A stretch of 64,000 bases of DNA from Rhyacophila brunnea (Eukaryota > Arthropoda > Insecta > Trichoptera > Rhyacophilidae): contig JAGYXB010001332.1 in the NCBI GenBank assembly GCA_022495005.1, forward strand, positions 186,001 to 250,000, given 5' to 3'. Below, piece after piece: positions 1-10,414 of this stretch. Numbering within the stretch: the stretch's first letter is position 1; every line of letters begins with the position of its first letter. The position numbers were made by a program, and so were the translations under genes. Under the pieces are notes generated by a model. It ran no database searches, was not told the DNA's origin, and was given only the letters and a program-made list of their open reading frames with translations.

Positions 1-2420
1 ATCACTGCTTGGCGCGTCACTGGTCGTTATGAAGTATACGATGTCACTTGTTTTTTTTTTAATCATCTTGTACCAGTCTTAGAATTTGAGTACTTCATAG
101 TACTTATACAGATACTTAAAAAAAATATTGCCCTTTAACCTTTGTATTAACGAAAAGAAGCTCTATTGATTGGAGTAAAGTAATTCTTGTTTCCCCAGGA
201 ATAAAATAAATCAGGTACGCTGGCCATTCGAAGCGCCTCCTCGATACAATATATCATAAAGCAATTACTCGAGGCGAGGCGATACTCGGATAAAGATCGA
301 ATAATAAAACTGTTTATTGCATTCACAGACGAACATTTACGAAAAATAACAAGTAACGGAACCTAACTGGTTGTGTAGGCAGTCGCTAACAAAATTATCA
401 TAGATTCTTTAGAGATAACTTACCTTTGTTCCGAGTCCAAATAATAATAAGCATCATTATCTTTTTATGAGATGCAAACGGAAGTATCTGATTATCAGTG
501 GACTACACCAATCTAATTATTGCCGTAGAACTCCCAAAACTTCTTTCACACTCATCAGTCCTTTGTTTTGTGATTCATTAACTTTAATCAGTTAAGCCAG
601 CACTCTCCGGGGAGTCTTTTTGATCCTTTTGTGGTGATAATGTAGTAATAATAAAAGAACACACTTTATTGAGTAATATGCAACCATCTGAAATGTTAAG
701 TATGGCACTTATGGAATAGTTTACTAATGTAACCGTGTATTTAACTATGTATTATATTATATAAAACCTTTCTAACCATTGAATTTGGCTTATCATGTAC
801 CTAATATTTGTTTTCCAAGAACTACCTCAGAATGTCGTTGAATGTCGCGCCACATATAGCCACCCCTTTTTGTGCTAGTAGGTACTAGTTGCTACTAGTA
901 CTTGGGTAGTGAATTTTGTTGTGGTGGAACATGCTCATTCACCACGAATTCAAACAGAATTATATTATGCATTTAATCTAAATAACACGTATATTAGAAA
1001 GTACAATTTTTAGCATACACATAATATGTGTAACCCTGAATTTGTATTATGGTTAATTAAATTAATGTATGTACTGTCAAAAATTTATCCTAAAACACGT
1101 GCTTTTCATTTCATCGTTTCTATTTCGTAAACGTATGTCTCTCGTTATGTTACACGGGAAAAACTATTAAAATTGTTAGCAGGCACCTTCTTCAAAGAGT
1201 ACTTGCTACACCATTCAGCCTCGGAACATAGGTTGCGCTGTTTCTCTCGATATAATGAATGCGTTTGTGTGCATTAAAAAAAACATGTGTATATTTTTAT
1301 ATCATTGTGTTAAAATAAAAACCAGACAACAGCTATAAACTATTCCAAATAATATAAAAGGGAAAGTTTTGGAGATAACAAAAAAAAAATTATGTGTCAC
1401 AATTTAAAATAAAGGATTTTAAAACTGCACATGCTCTTTTGAAGCTTTTTGCAGCCCATCTTTGTAAACATTAATTTTCTACCTTTATGAACTTGCAAAC
1501 AGTGTATAGAAATCCTTTTTAGTCCAAAGATAGTAGATATCCAATTTATTCTGATAAAAAAGCCTGAAACCATCAATGTTGTATTATCAAACATGAAACA
1601 ATAATATTTTTACAAAACCTGAAAGTTTTTAATACTTATTTATTTTATTATTTTTGCATGTGTGCTATACTTATTATTATCATACATGATTTATTGAGGT
1701 ATTTTTTTTATTTTGAGATAAATTTATTTTCCAGTATACAGGATTTTTTTTTTAGTTTGAAATCTGGGGGAGAGATAAAAATATCGTTGAATACTAATAT
1801 TTTTGGGGTTTTACCCGAAAAAAAGTTCCCCAAACCCTATATTAAAGCAATAAGCTATAAGCAACATAAACAGTAGATATTTGTGAGAGATGATTCATCC
1901 GTGAGTTCGATTAATAAACCAAAGCGGTCAAGTGAATTGGTGACCTCAAAAAAATAAAAACACAATGCAATAATACAAAGAATGAATTATTCAGACACCG
2001 TTATATCACGTTATTTATTATAGAGTATGCGAAATAAAGAGTGACGTAAGTATATATTATATCTCATGAATAGTGCTTTAATTGTATGAAAGTGTCTAGG
2101 TATATTTTACACTGAAAGTACACGTTAATTTAATACAACATTATAATATTGTTAATGATTTTATATTAATTGGTGCTTATTAGTCTATGAAATAGGTCGC
2201 ATTAGAGAAATTATGAGTATGTATATATATAGCAGTATTGCCAACCGTACTAAAATTATAGTAAAATACAATAATTTAGATTCCGCATTAAATTTCAAAT
2301 AGTAAGTTATGCCATTTAAAACACTTTACATTAAATCAATATTTCTTAAATCCAATGAGATAAAAAAAACCTCGAAGGCGTACATCATAAGTTGTACGTA
2401 TGCAATTCATCGTGTGACAC
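1..2420. other. AT-rich DNA without recognised features
   Basis: I see no gene, no recognisable repeat of the families described elsewhere in this window and no RNA gene here. The open frames present are short, rich in Lys, Ile, Phe and Asn as expected from random AT-rich sequence, and have no domain-like pattern. Short A and T runs and TA-rich stretches are the only texture. Confidence 0.6.
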
Positions 2421-2447
2421 TTATTCGTGCGCCGCAGTACGTGAAAC

Positions 2448-2710
2448 ATGAGTTCGTATAACATTTTATCAAATGACGAGTTTTTCGTTGAACATTTCAC
2501 CGTGGAATACATTTGTACGTATCTTACAAAATGCGGCGATAGTTTGCAAATAGTACTGTTCCATTTAGATTAACCCTAACCTAACCTAACCAAACCTAGT
2601 AAAAACATCTCATAAAATTCGCCACATGTTGTAGCATACGTACAAATATACTCCACGGTGAAATGTTGAACGAAGAACTCGTCATTTGATTAAATGTTAC
2701 ACGAACTCAT
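2448..2710. repeat. Long inverted repeat, 74-bp arms, 115-bp spacer
   Basis: The left arm (2448-2521) and the right arm (2637-2710) are reverse complements with six mismatches by eye over 74 bp. Each arm begins ATGAGTTCGT and ends TTTGTACGTA when read inward. The spacer holds a CCTAA-type run. Related words extend past the right arm: ACTATCGCC near 2745 recurs in inverted form near 2535. The structure would fold into a stable hairpin. It may be a foldback transposon or a local inverted duplication. No target duplication was found at the arm ends, so the class is left open. Confidence 0.8.
2573..2598. repeat. Short interstitial CCTAA (telomere-like) run
   Basis: The sequence contains about four consecutive CCTAA/CCTAAC-type units, the complement of TTAGG, the telomere repeat of most insects. 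It lies in the loop of the inverted repeat at 2448-2710. Such a short run can arise by chance or by repair, and it does not mark a chromosome end. Confidence 0.5.
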
Positions 2711-2977
2711 GAATAAGTGTCCTGCGGTGAACTTTTTATGTACAAATTTCCGGATACGGCGATAGTGTACCTCCAAGTTGGGAAGAATAAATTGTTGCGA
2801 GAGTGGATTGGTGTGAGATATGAAAAACTCGATGATCCGCACGATTTCATACGCAGGTATATTTTCTTTTAGGTTCTGTGAAGAGCAATTTTCTATCGTT
2901 ACGTTGCCGACACAATAAAGCTCAAACAATTGCTCGTGTACTTTGTTTAAGATCAATTTGAATTGAAAATAAAACAA
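2690..2977 (-). other. Open frame of 95 codons, unrecognised
   Basis: A minus-strand open frame of 95 codons overlaps the right arm of the 2448-2710 inverted repeat. Its C-terminal half contains HYRRIRKFVHKKF, and the same DNA motif (ACTATCGCC followed by a GTACAAAT word) recurs in degraded, stop-interrupted form inside the inverted repeat. The middle (ENIPAYEIVRIIEFFISHT) looks more protein-like than its AT-rich surroundings. I do not recognise a family. It may be a decayed transposon-borne coding piece that was partly duplicated, or a chance frame. No promoter or splice site decides a start. Confidence 0.25.
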
Positions 2978-3255
2978 AATGACGATTACGTTTGTTTAAA
3001 ATCACTATAAAATGGCTCTGTTGCCTCACCAATTTTTATTGATAACAACTTACAAAGTTTCACGGTATTCGATTTTCAAGTTGCCATAGCGTGTTTTTCC
3101 AAAGATGCCATTCTCAAGAGATAATAATATATGAAAATGTACTATTAGTTAAAATGTGGCTATATTGACGTACTATAAATATATCTTAGGTTGATCACAT
3201 TAACAATGAAGAGGTTTCATATTTTTCGCAATGAGAAGTATGATTTACTGCAACA

Positions 3256-3628
3256 CAGTAACGTCCCGTACGGGTGGGCAGATTGAGCGTCGCTTGGGTG
3301 CAGCAGTCACTCGAAGGGCGGCAAATCGAGGAGAATCATTTGGTATATATAGAAATAGGTACATGAACTTAGTACCTAATAGGTAACGAAAATATTTTTC
3401 CATAAAAAATCAGCTCACTAGTTGGAAACAAAATGGATTAATTAACATAAAAGGTTTAACAGGACTGATTTTTTTTTGTCAGGTTCGCGATGTCTACTTT
3501 ACTTCCGTTGCCCTTCGACGTTGACGACCAAAAACGACACATGAACGGATGATAAAAAATACTGTATAAAAATTGGGGCGTTACTATGGCGTTGCCCAGG
3601 GGCGGCATTTTGTCTAGGGACGTCACTG
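3256..3628 (+). mobile_element. Non-autonomous DNA transposon (family B), copy 1
   Basis: The element starts CAGTAACGTCCC and ends GGGACGTCACTG, which gives 12-bp terminal inverted repeats with one mismatch. The flanking 8 bp are CTGCAACA on the left and GTTCAACA on the right, matching at six of eight positions. The length is 373 bp. A second copy at 20702-21065 shares the interior, including GCAGATTGAGCGTCGCTTGG and CGAAGGGCGGCAAATCGAGG. CAGTG-type ends and an 8-bp duplication suggest the hAT superfamily, but the duplication is imperfect. There is no transposase frame. Confidence 0.75.
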
Positions 3629-3636
3629 GTTCAACA

Positions 3637-4640
3637 CATAATGCAAGAAAAGGTAGCAGACAGCAGATGTATACATATAAAACGATTCTCTTGGTTATGA
3701 AATCTCTATGAGTTTGGATAGAGATAATATGTATTGCAATGTGGTCGCCAATCTTCAATAGAAAACGGCAGCAAACACAGAACAGATAAAACATAAAATT
3801 CCGATATGCAATGTTCAATACACTACATTTTGATGAAGGGTTTTGAATGTGTGAGTGTCCTACGAAAATGAAACACGCATTATGCACGTGCAATAGTGTG
3901 TGTAATACACCAATATTAAACGAGCGTCAATGCATAAACCGAGAGCAGTTGTCAGTATTCGATGTATGACGTATTCTTGACACGTGTTTAAGTTTATCCC
4001 TGATTATTCCTTACTCGAGATCGGTTACCTGCTACTCCTTAACCGTTAGGTATTTCAGTTCCAATTATTTCTGAATTCCCTGGCAGCAAAAGAGGAAAAA
4101 ATTTAGGTGTAGTGAAGGAAGAAGAACACGTGGTGATAATCGAAAAATCTAATACGATTGACAATGATGACTTACAATATACAATTTAATGTATCTATTC
4201 ATCATCCATATGCTAGACCAACTAGAAAATGACTCGAAGTATCACACAATAAATTCTTCACATGCACTAAAGAGTCTAAAGTATACAGGAAGTAAGAACA
4301 TGAAATTAATGATTTTTCTTCACGTTTTTGCCACGTCTCAACACATTTTTGGGTGTAGGTAGATTATTTTATCGTGGCATACAAAGTAGAAGCGCTCCTA
4401 AAATTTGCCAAGAGACATCTCGGGAAAAAACCCACAAGTCTTACTATTAACTTAGAGTTATATAGTAAGTGAAAAAGTCTATAGCTAATAATAAAGATAA
4501 TTTCTACAAATATAATGACGATAATCGTGCATTTTCATCAATGAATCGTACTTAGCTTATTAAAACAAGTTAGATAACTTACTAAATCGTGACAGAAATC
4601 AATTAAAATGTATTTAGCTTATGCGACTTAAGACTTCCAT
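3637..4640. other. Noncoding AT-rich stretch
   Basis: The minus-strand open frame running from 3456 to 3893 starts inside the family B MITE and has no recognisable domain, so I do not call it a gene. The rest is unique-looking AT-rich DNA with no repeat that I can match within the window. Confidence 0.5.
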
Positions 4641-4649
4641 ACGACGAGG

Positions 4650-4997
4650 TCAAAGAGCCATCACGACAGGCCGTCGAAAGTAGTAGATTCCGTTTGCAAT
4701 TAGAGACTTCATAACATTGTTACCGCAGAGGTGGGCACAGTCGCAGTTTGATCCGGCCATGCTGCATTGACCTAACTGTGAATTAACCCAAAAACGACGT
4801 AAAAGTGATGCCGGCGGCTGAGGTCGACTGACCCGCTTCGTTCTTGCGAAACGAAGAGGTGTTTTTATGGAGGGCCCTTCGTCTTTGTAACACCAGTTAT
4901 GTGCTGGAGCATTCCAGACATAGCAGATACTTTTTTGATTTATATTTTTCGGTTCTACCTTCAAATATTCACACAGTTCAATCCCATTCTCAATCAA
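4650..4997 (-). other. GC-richer block with a cysteine-rich 115-codon frame
   Basis: This block is clearly less AT-rich than its neighbours and holds a 115-codon minus-strand frame. The stretch GQCSMAGSNCDCAHLCGNN near the C-terminal third is dense in Cys. On the minus strand an acceptor-like TTAATTCACAG lies just before this stretch and a GGTAACA donor-like word just after it, so a mini-exon of about 50 bp can be imagined. No family was recognised. Alternatives are a chance frame in a short GC-rich or regulatory patch. Confidence 0.25.
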
Positions 4998-5108
4998 TCA
5001 CAGCAATCATGATGCAGTGTTTTTATATTATTAACATTGCCTGTGCGCCACTAATGCTGATAAACCTTTTCTATAGGCGGAAAATCATAATATTATTATA
5101 TTAATAAG

Positions 5109-5529
5109 ATTTTCGTTTTTCTTAGCTCATATTCTTATTTGTCCGATAGTTGTTTATCCGGTACAAATCTTGGAATCGATTTTTAACTAACTTACCGACT
5201 AGCTAGACATTTGAAACTTTTAGAATATATCAGAAAACGATGCCAATGCATTTTTTAATACTTTTAGCCATCTTTAAGTAGAATTGAATTCATTTTCAGT
5301 TAATTCTGTTTTGTATGAAAAGTTATTTCGACACCATTATTAGTTGCTAGGGGTCTGGGGTCCTAGCAACTAAATTATTAATATATATGGGCGTTACTAT
5401 GGAAATCAATATGACATGTCAAGTACATTTTTTTTTGATCGTTTAAGCTAGTCAAGTCAAGTTTACATGGTTCAACAGACAATTTAAAAACGTTGTAGGT
5501 ATATGAAAAGTTCTTTTTATCTTGTAATT
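5109..5529 (-). mobile_element. Family A nested-palindrome element, copy 1
   Basis: This is one of seven copies in the window. Read on the minus strand it starts ATTACAAGATAAAAAGAACT and continues through TACAACG, GACTTGACTAGC, a TATTAATAATTTAGTTGCTAGG region and the right part with GCTAGTC. The central GTTGCTAGG and CCTAGCAAC are complementary and would form a hairpin. The right terminal AAAAACG word is degraded here. There is no coding frame. Transposition class is not determined. Confidence 0.85.
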
Positions 5530-5579
5530 ATTTTCAATAAAAATCATTCAGTTTTTTTTAAAACTTTTTGTTGTTAGTC

Positions 5580-5626
5580 TATCATCATCAGCCGGATTTG
5601 ATGATGGCCTCCCTTATCTCCATTCA
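5580..5626 (-). pseudogene. Very short 3' end of an RTE-like retrotransposon
   Basis: The segment has the ATCATCATCAGCCG start and the GATGGCCTCCC word seen at the 3' ends of the longer non-LTR fragments at 26396-26890 and 40812-40990. Only about 45 bp match, so this is a heavily 5'-truncated copy at best. Confidence 0.35.
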
Positions 5627-5911
5627 CTCTACTAAGTACGAGTACTTAGTTTTTCGCTACCATGTACATAACCTACATTAATATAAATTCAAATTGAGAG
5701 TAAACGTTCCCTGTTTAGATATGTAACTTTAGCTATCTTTGACCATTGTGATGATAGATTTGTAACCCAAAAAAATTAATTATTAAGTGTTGATAACTCA
5801 AAATTAATAGACAAAACAAAAAATATATTTATTTTAAAACACCATTTATAGTCTACCACGTAAAAGTTAATTTAATTGTCAAATAACATTTATTGATAGT
5901 TAAATCTAAAT

Positions 5912-6121
5912 CTTCTTCTTTCTTCGACCATGTCCGATCCTAATAATGCGGGGCTCCACAGAGCAACAGATTTTTGTTGTCACGAGAAATGGATGTCAGC
6001 CACTTGCTCAACATATAAGGTCCATACTCTGACTCATACAAAAATTGAAAAACAATATGTGTACGTAACCTGGGACCTGGGCGACGCTATAGGCCGACAG
6101 CCGCGTGGCCAACGTGGGTGG
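5912..6121 (-). mobile_element. tRNA-derived SINE (family S), copy 1
   Basis: The SINE is inserted in reverse: its tail side is at 5912 and its tRNA-like head near 6100. It shares with four other copies GACCATGTCCGATCCTAATA, CGAGAAATGGATGTCAGCCA and the ATTGAAAAACAATATGTGTA block. The flanks carry a perfect 11-bp direct repeat, TAAATCTAAAT, at 5901-5911 and 6122-6132, the target duplication expected for LINE-mediated retrotransposition. The head is partly eroded, with a small deletion in the B-box region. The plus-strand open frame across it is incidental. Confidence 0.93.
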
Positions 6122-6132
6122 TAAATCTAAAT

Positions 6133-7027
6133 ACCGCTGCTTTAAAGCTATTTTGTTATTAGGGGTCATATATAAATGACATCACAAGATTTGTAATACC
6201 TATACATCGACCTCCCTCGTCGATTGATTTCAATATTATAATGTTCTCATGGAATATTTTATTCTCAGAAAAAACATTGTATTTATCGGTTTATGACAAT
6301 AAATTTTTACAACCCCTCCTATCCCCTTCGTCACAAATAATCATACTACATTTCGAACCAGCTTTAGATCGTGACATCATTTATGGACGTCATCTAATTA
6401 TGAATTTGTAACAAGTAATCCACAACGTTAGAATACATATACCTATTATTAGCTGTCTTATTTGGGTTATGCCCTCTTTTAAAATAATAAAGATTAGCGA
6501 TGTTAAAAAAAGAAATAAAAAGGAAAATCCAGCTTGCACGCCTGGTCATAACAATATTATGGAAGTTGAGTTTTTTTTTTAAATAATTTTACTGCTATCT
6601 TATATTATTGTGTTAATATTTCTTTTGAATGTCGAGATTATCCAAAAATAATGCGTCCTACACATGAGACGATTAGCAGTGAACAATGACGAATGTAAAA
6701 AAAAAATGCCTCAAGTTTGTTCGCCAGTGACCTTTCTCGTTGCTGCCGAGCCGACCGCCTCTGGGTCAATGTGCCAAATACTTTTTTTCACCGCGTATTG
6801 TGATATATTCTTATAATGTTATGTAAATATTACAAATCAACATTTATTATTGACTATTAGGTATATTAGCATTTTTTGTATGCCCAAATTTGCATTATTA
6901 TTATTGAAACGTTAAACATAAGCAATGATCTCACTTAGTTTATCTAATTTTCTTTTGTTTGTGGCCAACTTTGTGATCACGACAGGTTCATCCGCACCCC
7001 TGACTATGACGCATTCGCTGTTGAATA
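6133..7027. other. Noncoding stretch
   Basis: I see no gene here. A GC-richer patch near 6725-6775 ends with GGGTCAATGTGCCAAAT, a phrase that recurs near 8873-8890 as GGGTTAATGTGCCAAAT. This may be a short unrecognised repeat. Confidence 0.4.
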
Positions 7028-7035
7028 CTAAAAAG

Positions 7036-7725
7036 CAGTGGCGAAGGGTGACTTTTGGAAAGAGGTAGGCTGTGGAGATCTGATAAAAAGAACACACTTG
7101 TCAGGTATACTTACGAGAAATAAGAAGATAATACGATTTTACTACTAATGAATAGGTACACACTAATGACAACGATACACTAATTTAATGAAACTTCAAA
7201 AATTCACTGATGACATAAAAATTAAGCGATCAGTTTAAATTAAGAACGTATTTTTTCAAAACATTTATCATTTAACACATCAAAAATCATTAGATTAAAG
7301 TCTATATTTATTAATATTCGATTAAACACCATAGAAATAATTTTTTTAAATTATCTAATTATTAATTATTTAGTTTTAGGCTCTGCGATCGGAGCTTACA
7401 TTAGTTCATACAATTCGATAAAGGCGGGGCTGAGTGACGTAAAGTCCATATGAAAAAAATTGATAATTATTTGAAACATAATCCGACCTTTATTTACGTA
7501 AAGACAGATGGCGCGCTGTGGTATATTTTTTAATACCTTTGCAGATTGTTTTGTAATTATCTGTGTAATATATTCCTACACATACGGCATCTCTCATTGG
7601 CAAAATAAATTATTTTATAGAATATATAATCAACTGATTATATAAATAAGTCAATATCAATTAAAAATATTTTTCTTAAGAAGGTAGGCTTCAAATAATC
7701 GCCTTGTATGGAGTCTTCGCCACTG
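7036..7725. mobile_element. hAT-like non-autonomous transposon, 690 bp
   Basis: The ends are CAGTGGCGAAG and CTTCGCCACTG, perfect 11-bp inverted repeats of the CAGTGGCG form that is common in hAT transposons. The adjacent 8 bp are CTAAAAAG on the left and CTAAGTAG on the right, matching at six of eight positions, as for an aged 8-bp target duplication. GTAGGC words lie at similar depth inside both ends. No transposase-like frame is visible in the AT-rich interior, so the copy depends on a transposase encoded elsewhere, if it is mobile at all. Confidence 0.8.
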
Positions 7726-7733
7726 CTAAGTAG

Positions 7734-9888
7734 TCATAAGAGTCTTCTTCTTATAACCTCATCGGACACAACTCCGAAATTAACACACATCACCCGGATA
7801 GATAATGTAATATTAATATATTCGTTTGGTCATCCATGAGATTATCAGTTTTTATTTTTTTGCGTTTCTCGTTTTAGTCTCGGAGGCACATACGTAGAAA
7901 ATAGATATCAATAGACGTATTTTAGTTGCTTGGATAATATTAAGTAAGTATATTATGTTTGTTCTTCCAAATTGGTTGTAGTTTCGACATTGTATTTTTT
8001 CGATTGATAGCTTTTAAGTTAAGTCCAGGGCCGGTCCTAGTACGTGCGACTTTCGATTGGATAATCTAAGTGCAATCAACAAAATCATTTACCTAATCAA
8101 AATACTATTTTCCTGGAATGTTTCAGAATTTTGAAAATCTCGTTTTCTGTTCAAATTATTGAATGTCTGTAGCTGGCAAACATGTTTTATTAACTTTAAA
8201 AGTGAAAAACTAATGACGAAAAGATATGATAATTCATAACGTTTCTTAAAAATCTTATGGCTTATTCATAGTTATGAGAAATTTAAAAACAAATTTAATG
8301 GAACGGTTCATGAATAAAATGATCTTACGCATTCAATTCTACTACCACCATACCCATAAATATGTAGTTTCACCATAAACTCAATGGCTCGATTTATGTG
8401 TCAAATCATTAATATTGATACAAAAAGCGCTATTTCTAATTTTATACAGTGATGTTTCTCAATATCCGTTATCGTTTATTGTAATATAATAAACATGTTA
8501 TATATATACAATATTATTAATACATATTATGTATTAATGATATTGATTTTTTGTAAAGAGCAGAAATCCCCAGAGACCGGTCCTACATATTCTATCTTTA
8601 TCAGATATACTAAATTAAACATTCTAATAATATAAAGAGCAAATATTATATTTGTTAATACACTTTCTTGTTGTTGATATAACATGAAAATATTTTGCGG
8701 ACGAAAAAGGAATGCTAGTAAGCTGGTTTTTTCAAAGCTTATTATTTTTGGCACGTTTGGCGAATCGAGACCGCGCATTTATTTGCGGATGTCAAACAAT
8801 AATAAAAACGCAATAAAAAAGACATTAGGCTGACAATGACCCTCCGCAGAGCCATATTACGTGTCCGCTACTGGGTTAATGTGCCAAATTTTATGTTAGC
8901 TTTTATTTTTAATGGCAATGATACACATCGTATCAAAACGTATAAGTTTTGAAGTTATATTTAGTATTACAATTTAATAAAGGGTCAACCAATATCACTG
9001 CTATCAATATAATAATCGAAATTATAATAATTTATCATGCATAATATATATATAAATATATATATATAGGTAAATCCGTATATACTATTCAGTTTTAATT
9101 AAAATGTTAATGATAATAATATACATACAATAATAAAAATAAAAAAGATTTTCCAACGTAAAATTAATATATATTATATATAAGTATATAAAACATTTAC
9201 ATATAATATTCTAAATTCTAATATGCGTCCCATAATACGTAAAAGTATATAATATATATGAACAGACACCTCATTACCTCTTTGGGTTTCTATGCTTAAT
9301 CTCAGTTGAAAGTTGCAAGTTGAAAATGTCCCTCTGAGGCGGACGAAACCGGTCCTAATTTATTGATTAAAAGTGGAATAACTTCTACAAAAAAATTGTG
9401 TTTTATTAAATTAAACCAATACAATGCAGTTCCACCATGAATTGACAGTTACAGACATTAACAAAATAAAATATTTTTTTGTTAAATGTGGTAGGTACTT
9501 AATCCAGTTTATTAACGACAATGATGTCCTGAGCGATGAAACTTGTCCTAATCGAGCTTGATGATAGTTTAATATTTTTACTTCAAACACTAACATGCGT
9601 GCAAAGTGAGAATCACCTTATTGTCTTTCGGTATCATCAGATGTCTAATAATAAACTGTGCTATGCATGTCGGCGTCGGCACGCAAAGTATATTTGGAAA
9701 TGAGTAACCGGGTTGTTGGCTGCCCCAAGATATGGAAATGAAAAAAAATTAGGCCTTAATTTACAAAATAAAACACCTAAACTAAAACTCGAGGAAAATT
9801 ATGTTTATTTTATTCAAACAAAAGAATCTAATGAATGTTATAAGAATACATTGTATACTTTCATATTAACCTGTTTCCTCTTCTCTAG
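7734..9888. other. Noncoding AT-rich stretch
   Basis: No gene or RNA gene is seen. GGGCCGGTCCTAG (near 8031), GAGACCGGTCCTA (near 8572) and ACCGGTCCTAA (near 9349) share a core, but I could not pair them into element ends. The region near 9040-9070 is a TA-dinucleotide-rich tract. Confidence 0.45.
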
Positions 9889-9954
9889 ATTCTGTCTTTT
9901 ATCGAAAGTTGGCGGCCAATTAATTGCAATAGTTATACTGAGGAAATAATATCA
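9889..9954 (+). other. Candidate 66-bp exon with strong splice borders
   Basis: A branch-like TATTAAC and a pyrimidine tract ending CCTCTTCTCTAG precede position 9889, and the segment is followed by GTGAGT. The 66 bp are open in frame 0 and encode 22 residues, with ESWRPINCNSYTEEIIS in the middle and end. The other two frames contain stops. The length is a multiple of three, as for a cassette exon. I do not recognise the peptide, and matches of this quality also occur by chance in long AT-rich DNA. Confidence 0.3.
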
Positions 9955-10097
9955 GTGAGTCTATTCTATATTTATCAACCGCTAAAATGATAAAGTGATA
10001 AATATTATCAAACTTGGGTAGGTTTGTATCAAAGTATTAGCACTTATTGTAGTAATTACAGTAAGATGTTTGTAATTATTGCAATAAATGCTATATT

Positions 10098-10287
10098 TTA
10101 ACAGTACCTCTCTTGCTGCTCATTCACTGCTGACCAGTTAATTACCACAACTCCGTCAGTTCTCAAGACACGCCTGGCGTGTAGCAATTAGCATGATAAT
10201 TAAATGTGGTAATTTACTGGTCAGCAGTGAATGTATATGTATCTAATGGCCACACGCCAGGCGTATTTTGAGCACTGACTATATTAA
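10098..10287. mobile_element. TTAA-flanked MITE (family E), copy 1a
   Basis: The copy lies between TTAA sites at 10098-10101 and 10284-10287. Inside are inverted copies of CACTGCTGACCAGT and ACTGGTCAGCAGTG, with ACACGCCTGGCGTG and CACACGCCAGGCGT blocks, so most of the element folds back on itself. The left 20 bp next to the TTAA are less conserved than in the other copies. A TTAA target is the hallmark of piggyBac-type transposons. Assignment to that superfamily is inference. Confidence 0.7.
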
Positions 10288-10408
10288 CATATTGACTGCT
10301 GACTAGATAATTACTTTTTAATTACCACATTTCAATAGCATGCTAATTATATCGAATGGCCACCCAATCGTTACGCGCCAGGCGCGTCTTTAGCGTCCAA
10401 TGTATTAA
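10284..10408. mobile_element. TTAA-flanked MITE (family E), copy 1b
   Basis: This copy shares its left TTAA with copy 1a. It begins TTAACATATTGACTGCTGAC and, read from the other side, TTAATACATTGGACGCTAAA. The interior has the family blocks TAATTACCACATTT, ATGGCCA and CGCGCCAGGCGCG. The length is 125 bp including both TTAA sites. Two copies sharing one TTAA suggests insertion of one beside the other. Confidence 0.75.
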
Positions 10409-10414
10409 GCGGTC

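Noticed and set aside
2573..2598. Telomere or telomere-fusion site
   Set aside because: Only about four CCTAA-like units, with ordinary sequence on both sides.
3456..3893. 145-codon minus-strand open frame, the longest in the window
   Set aside because: It starts in unique DNA and ends inside the family B MITE, has no domain pattern and looks random.
5930..6124. 64-codon plus-strand frame with WDLGDAIGRQPRGQRG
   Set aside because: It is a reverse reading of the SINE and its tRNA-like head.
8029..9360. Three CCGGTCCTA words that might be transposon ends
   Set aside because: Orientation and flanks do not give inverted ends or a target duplication.
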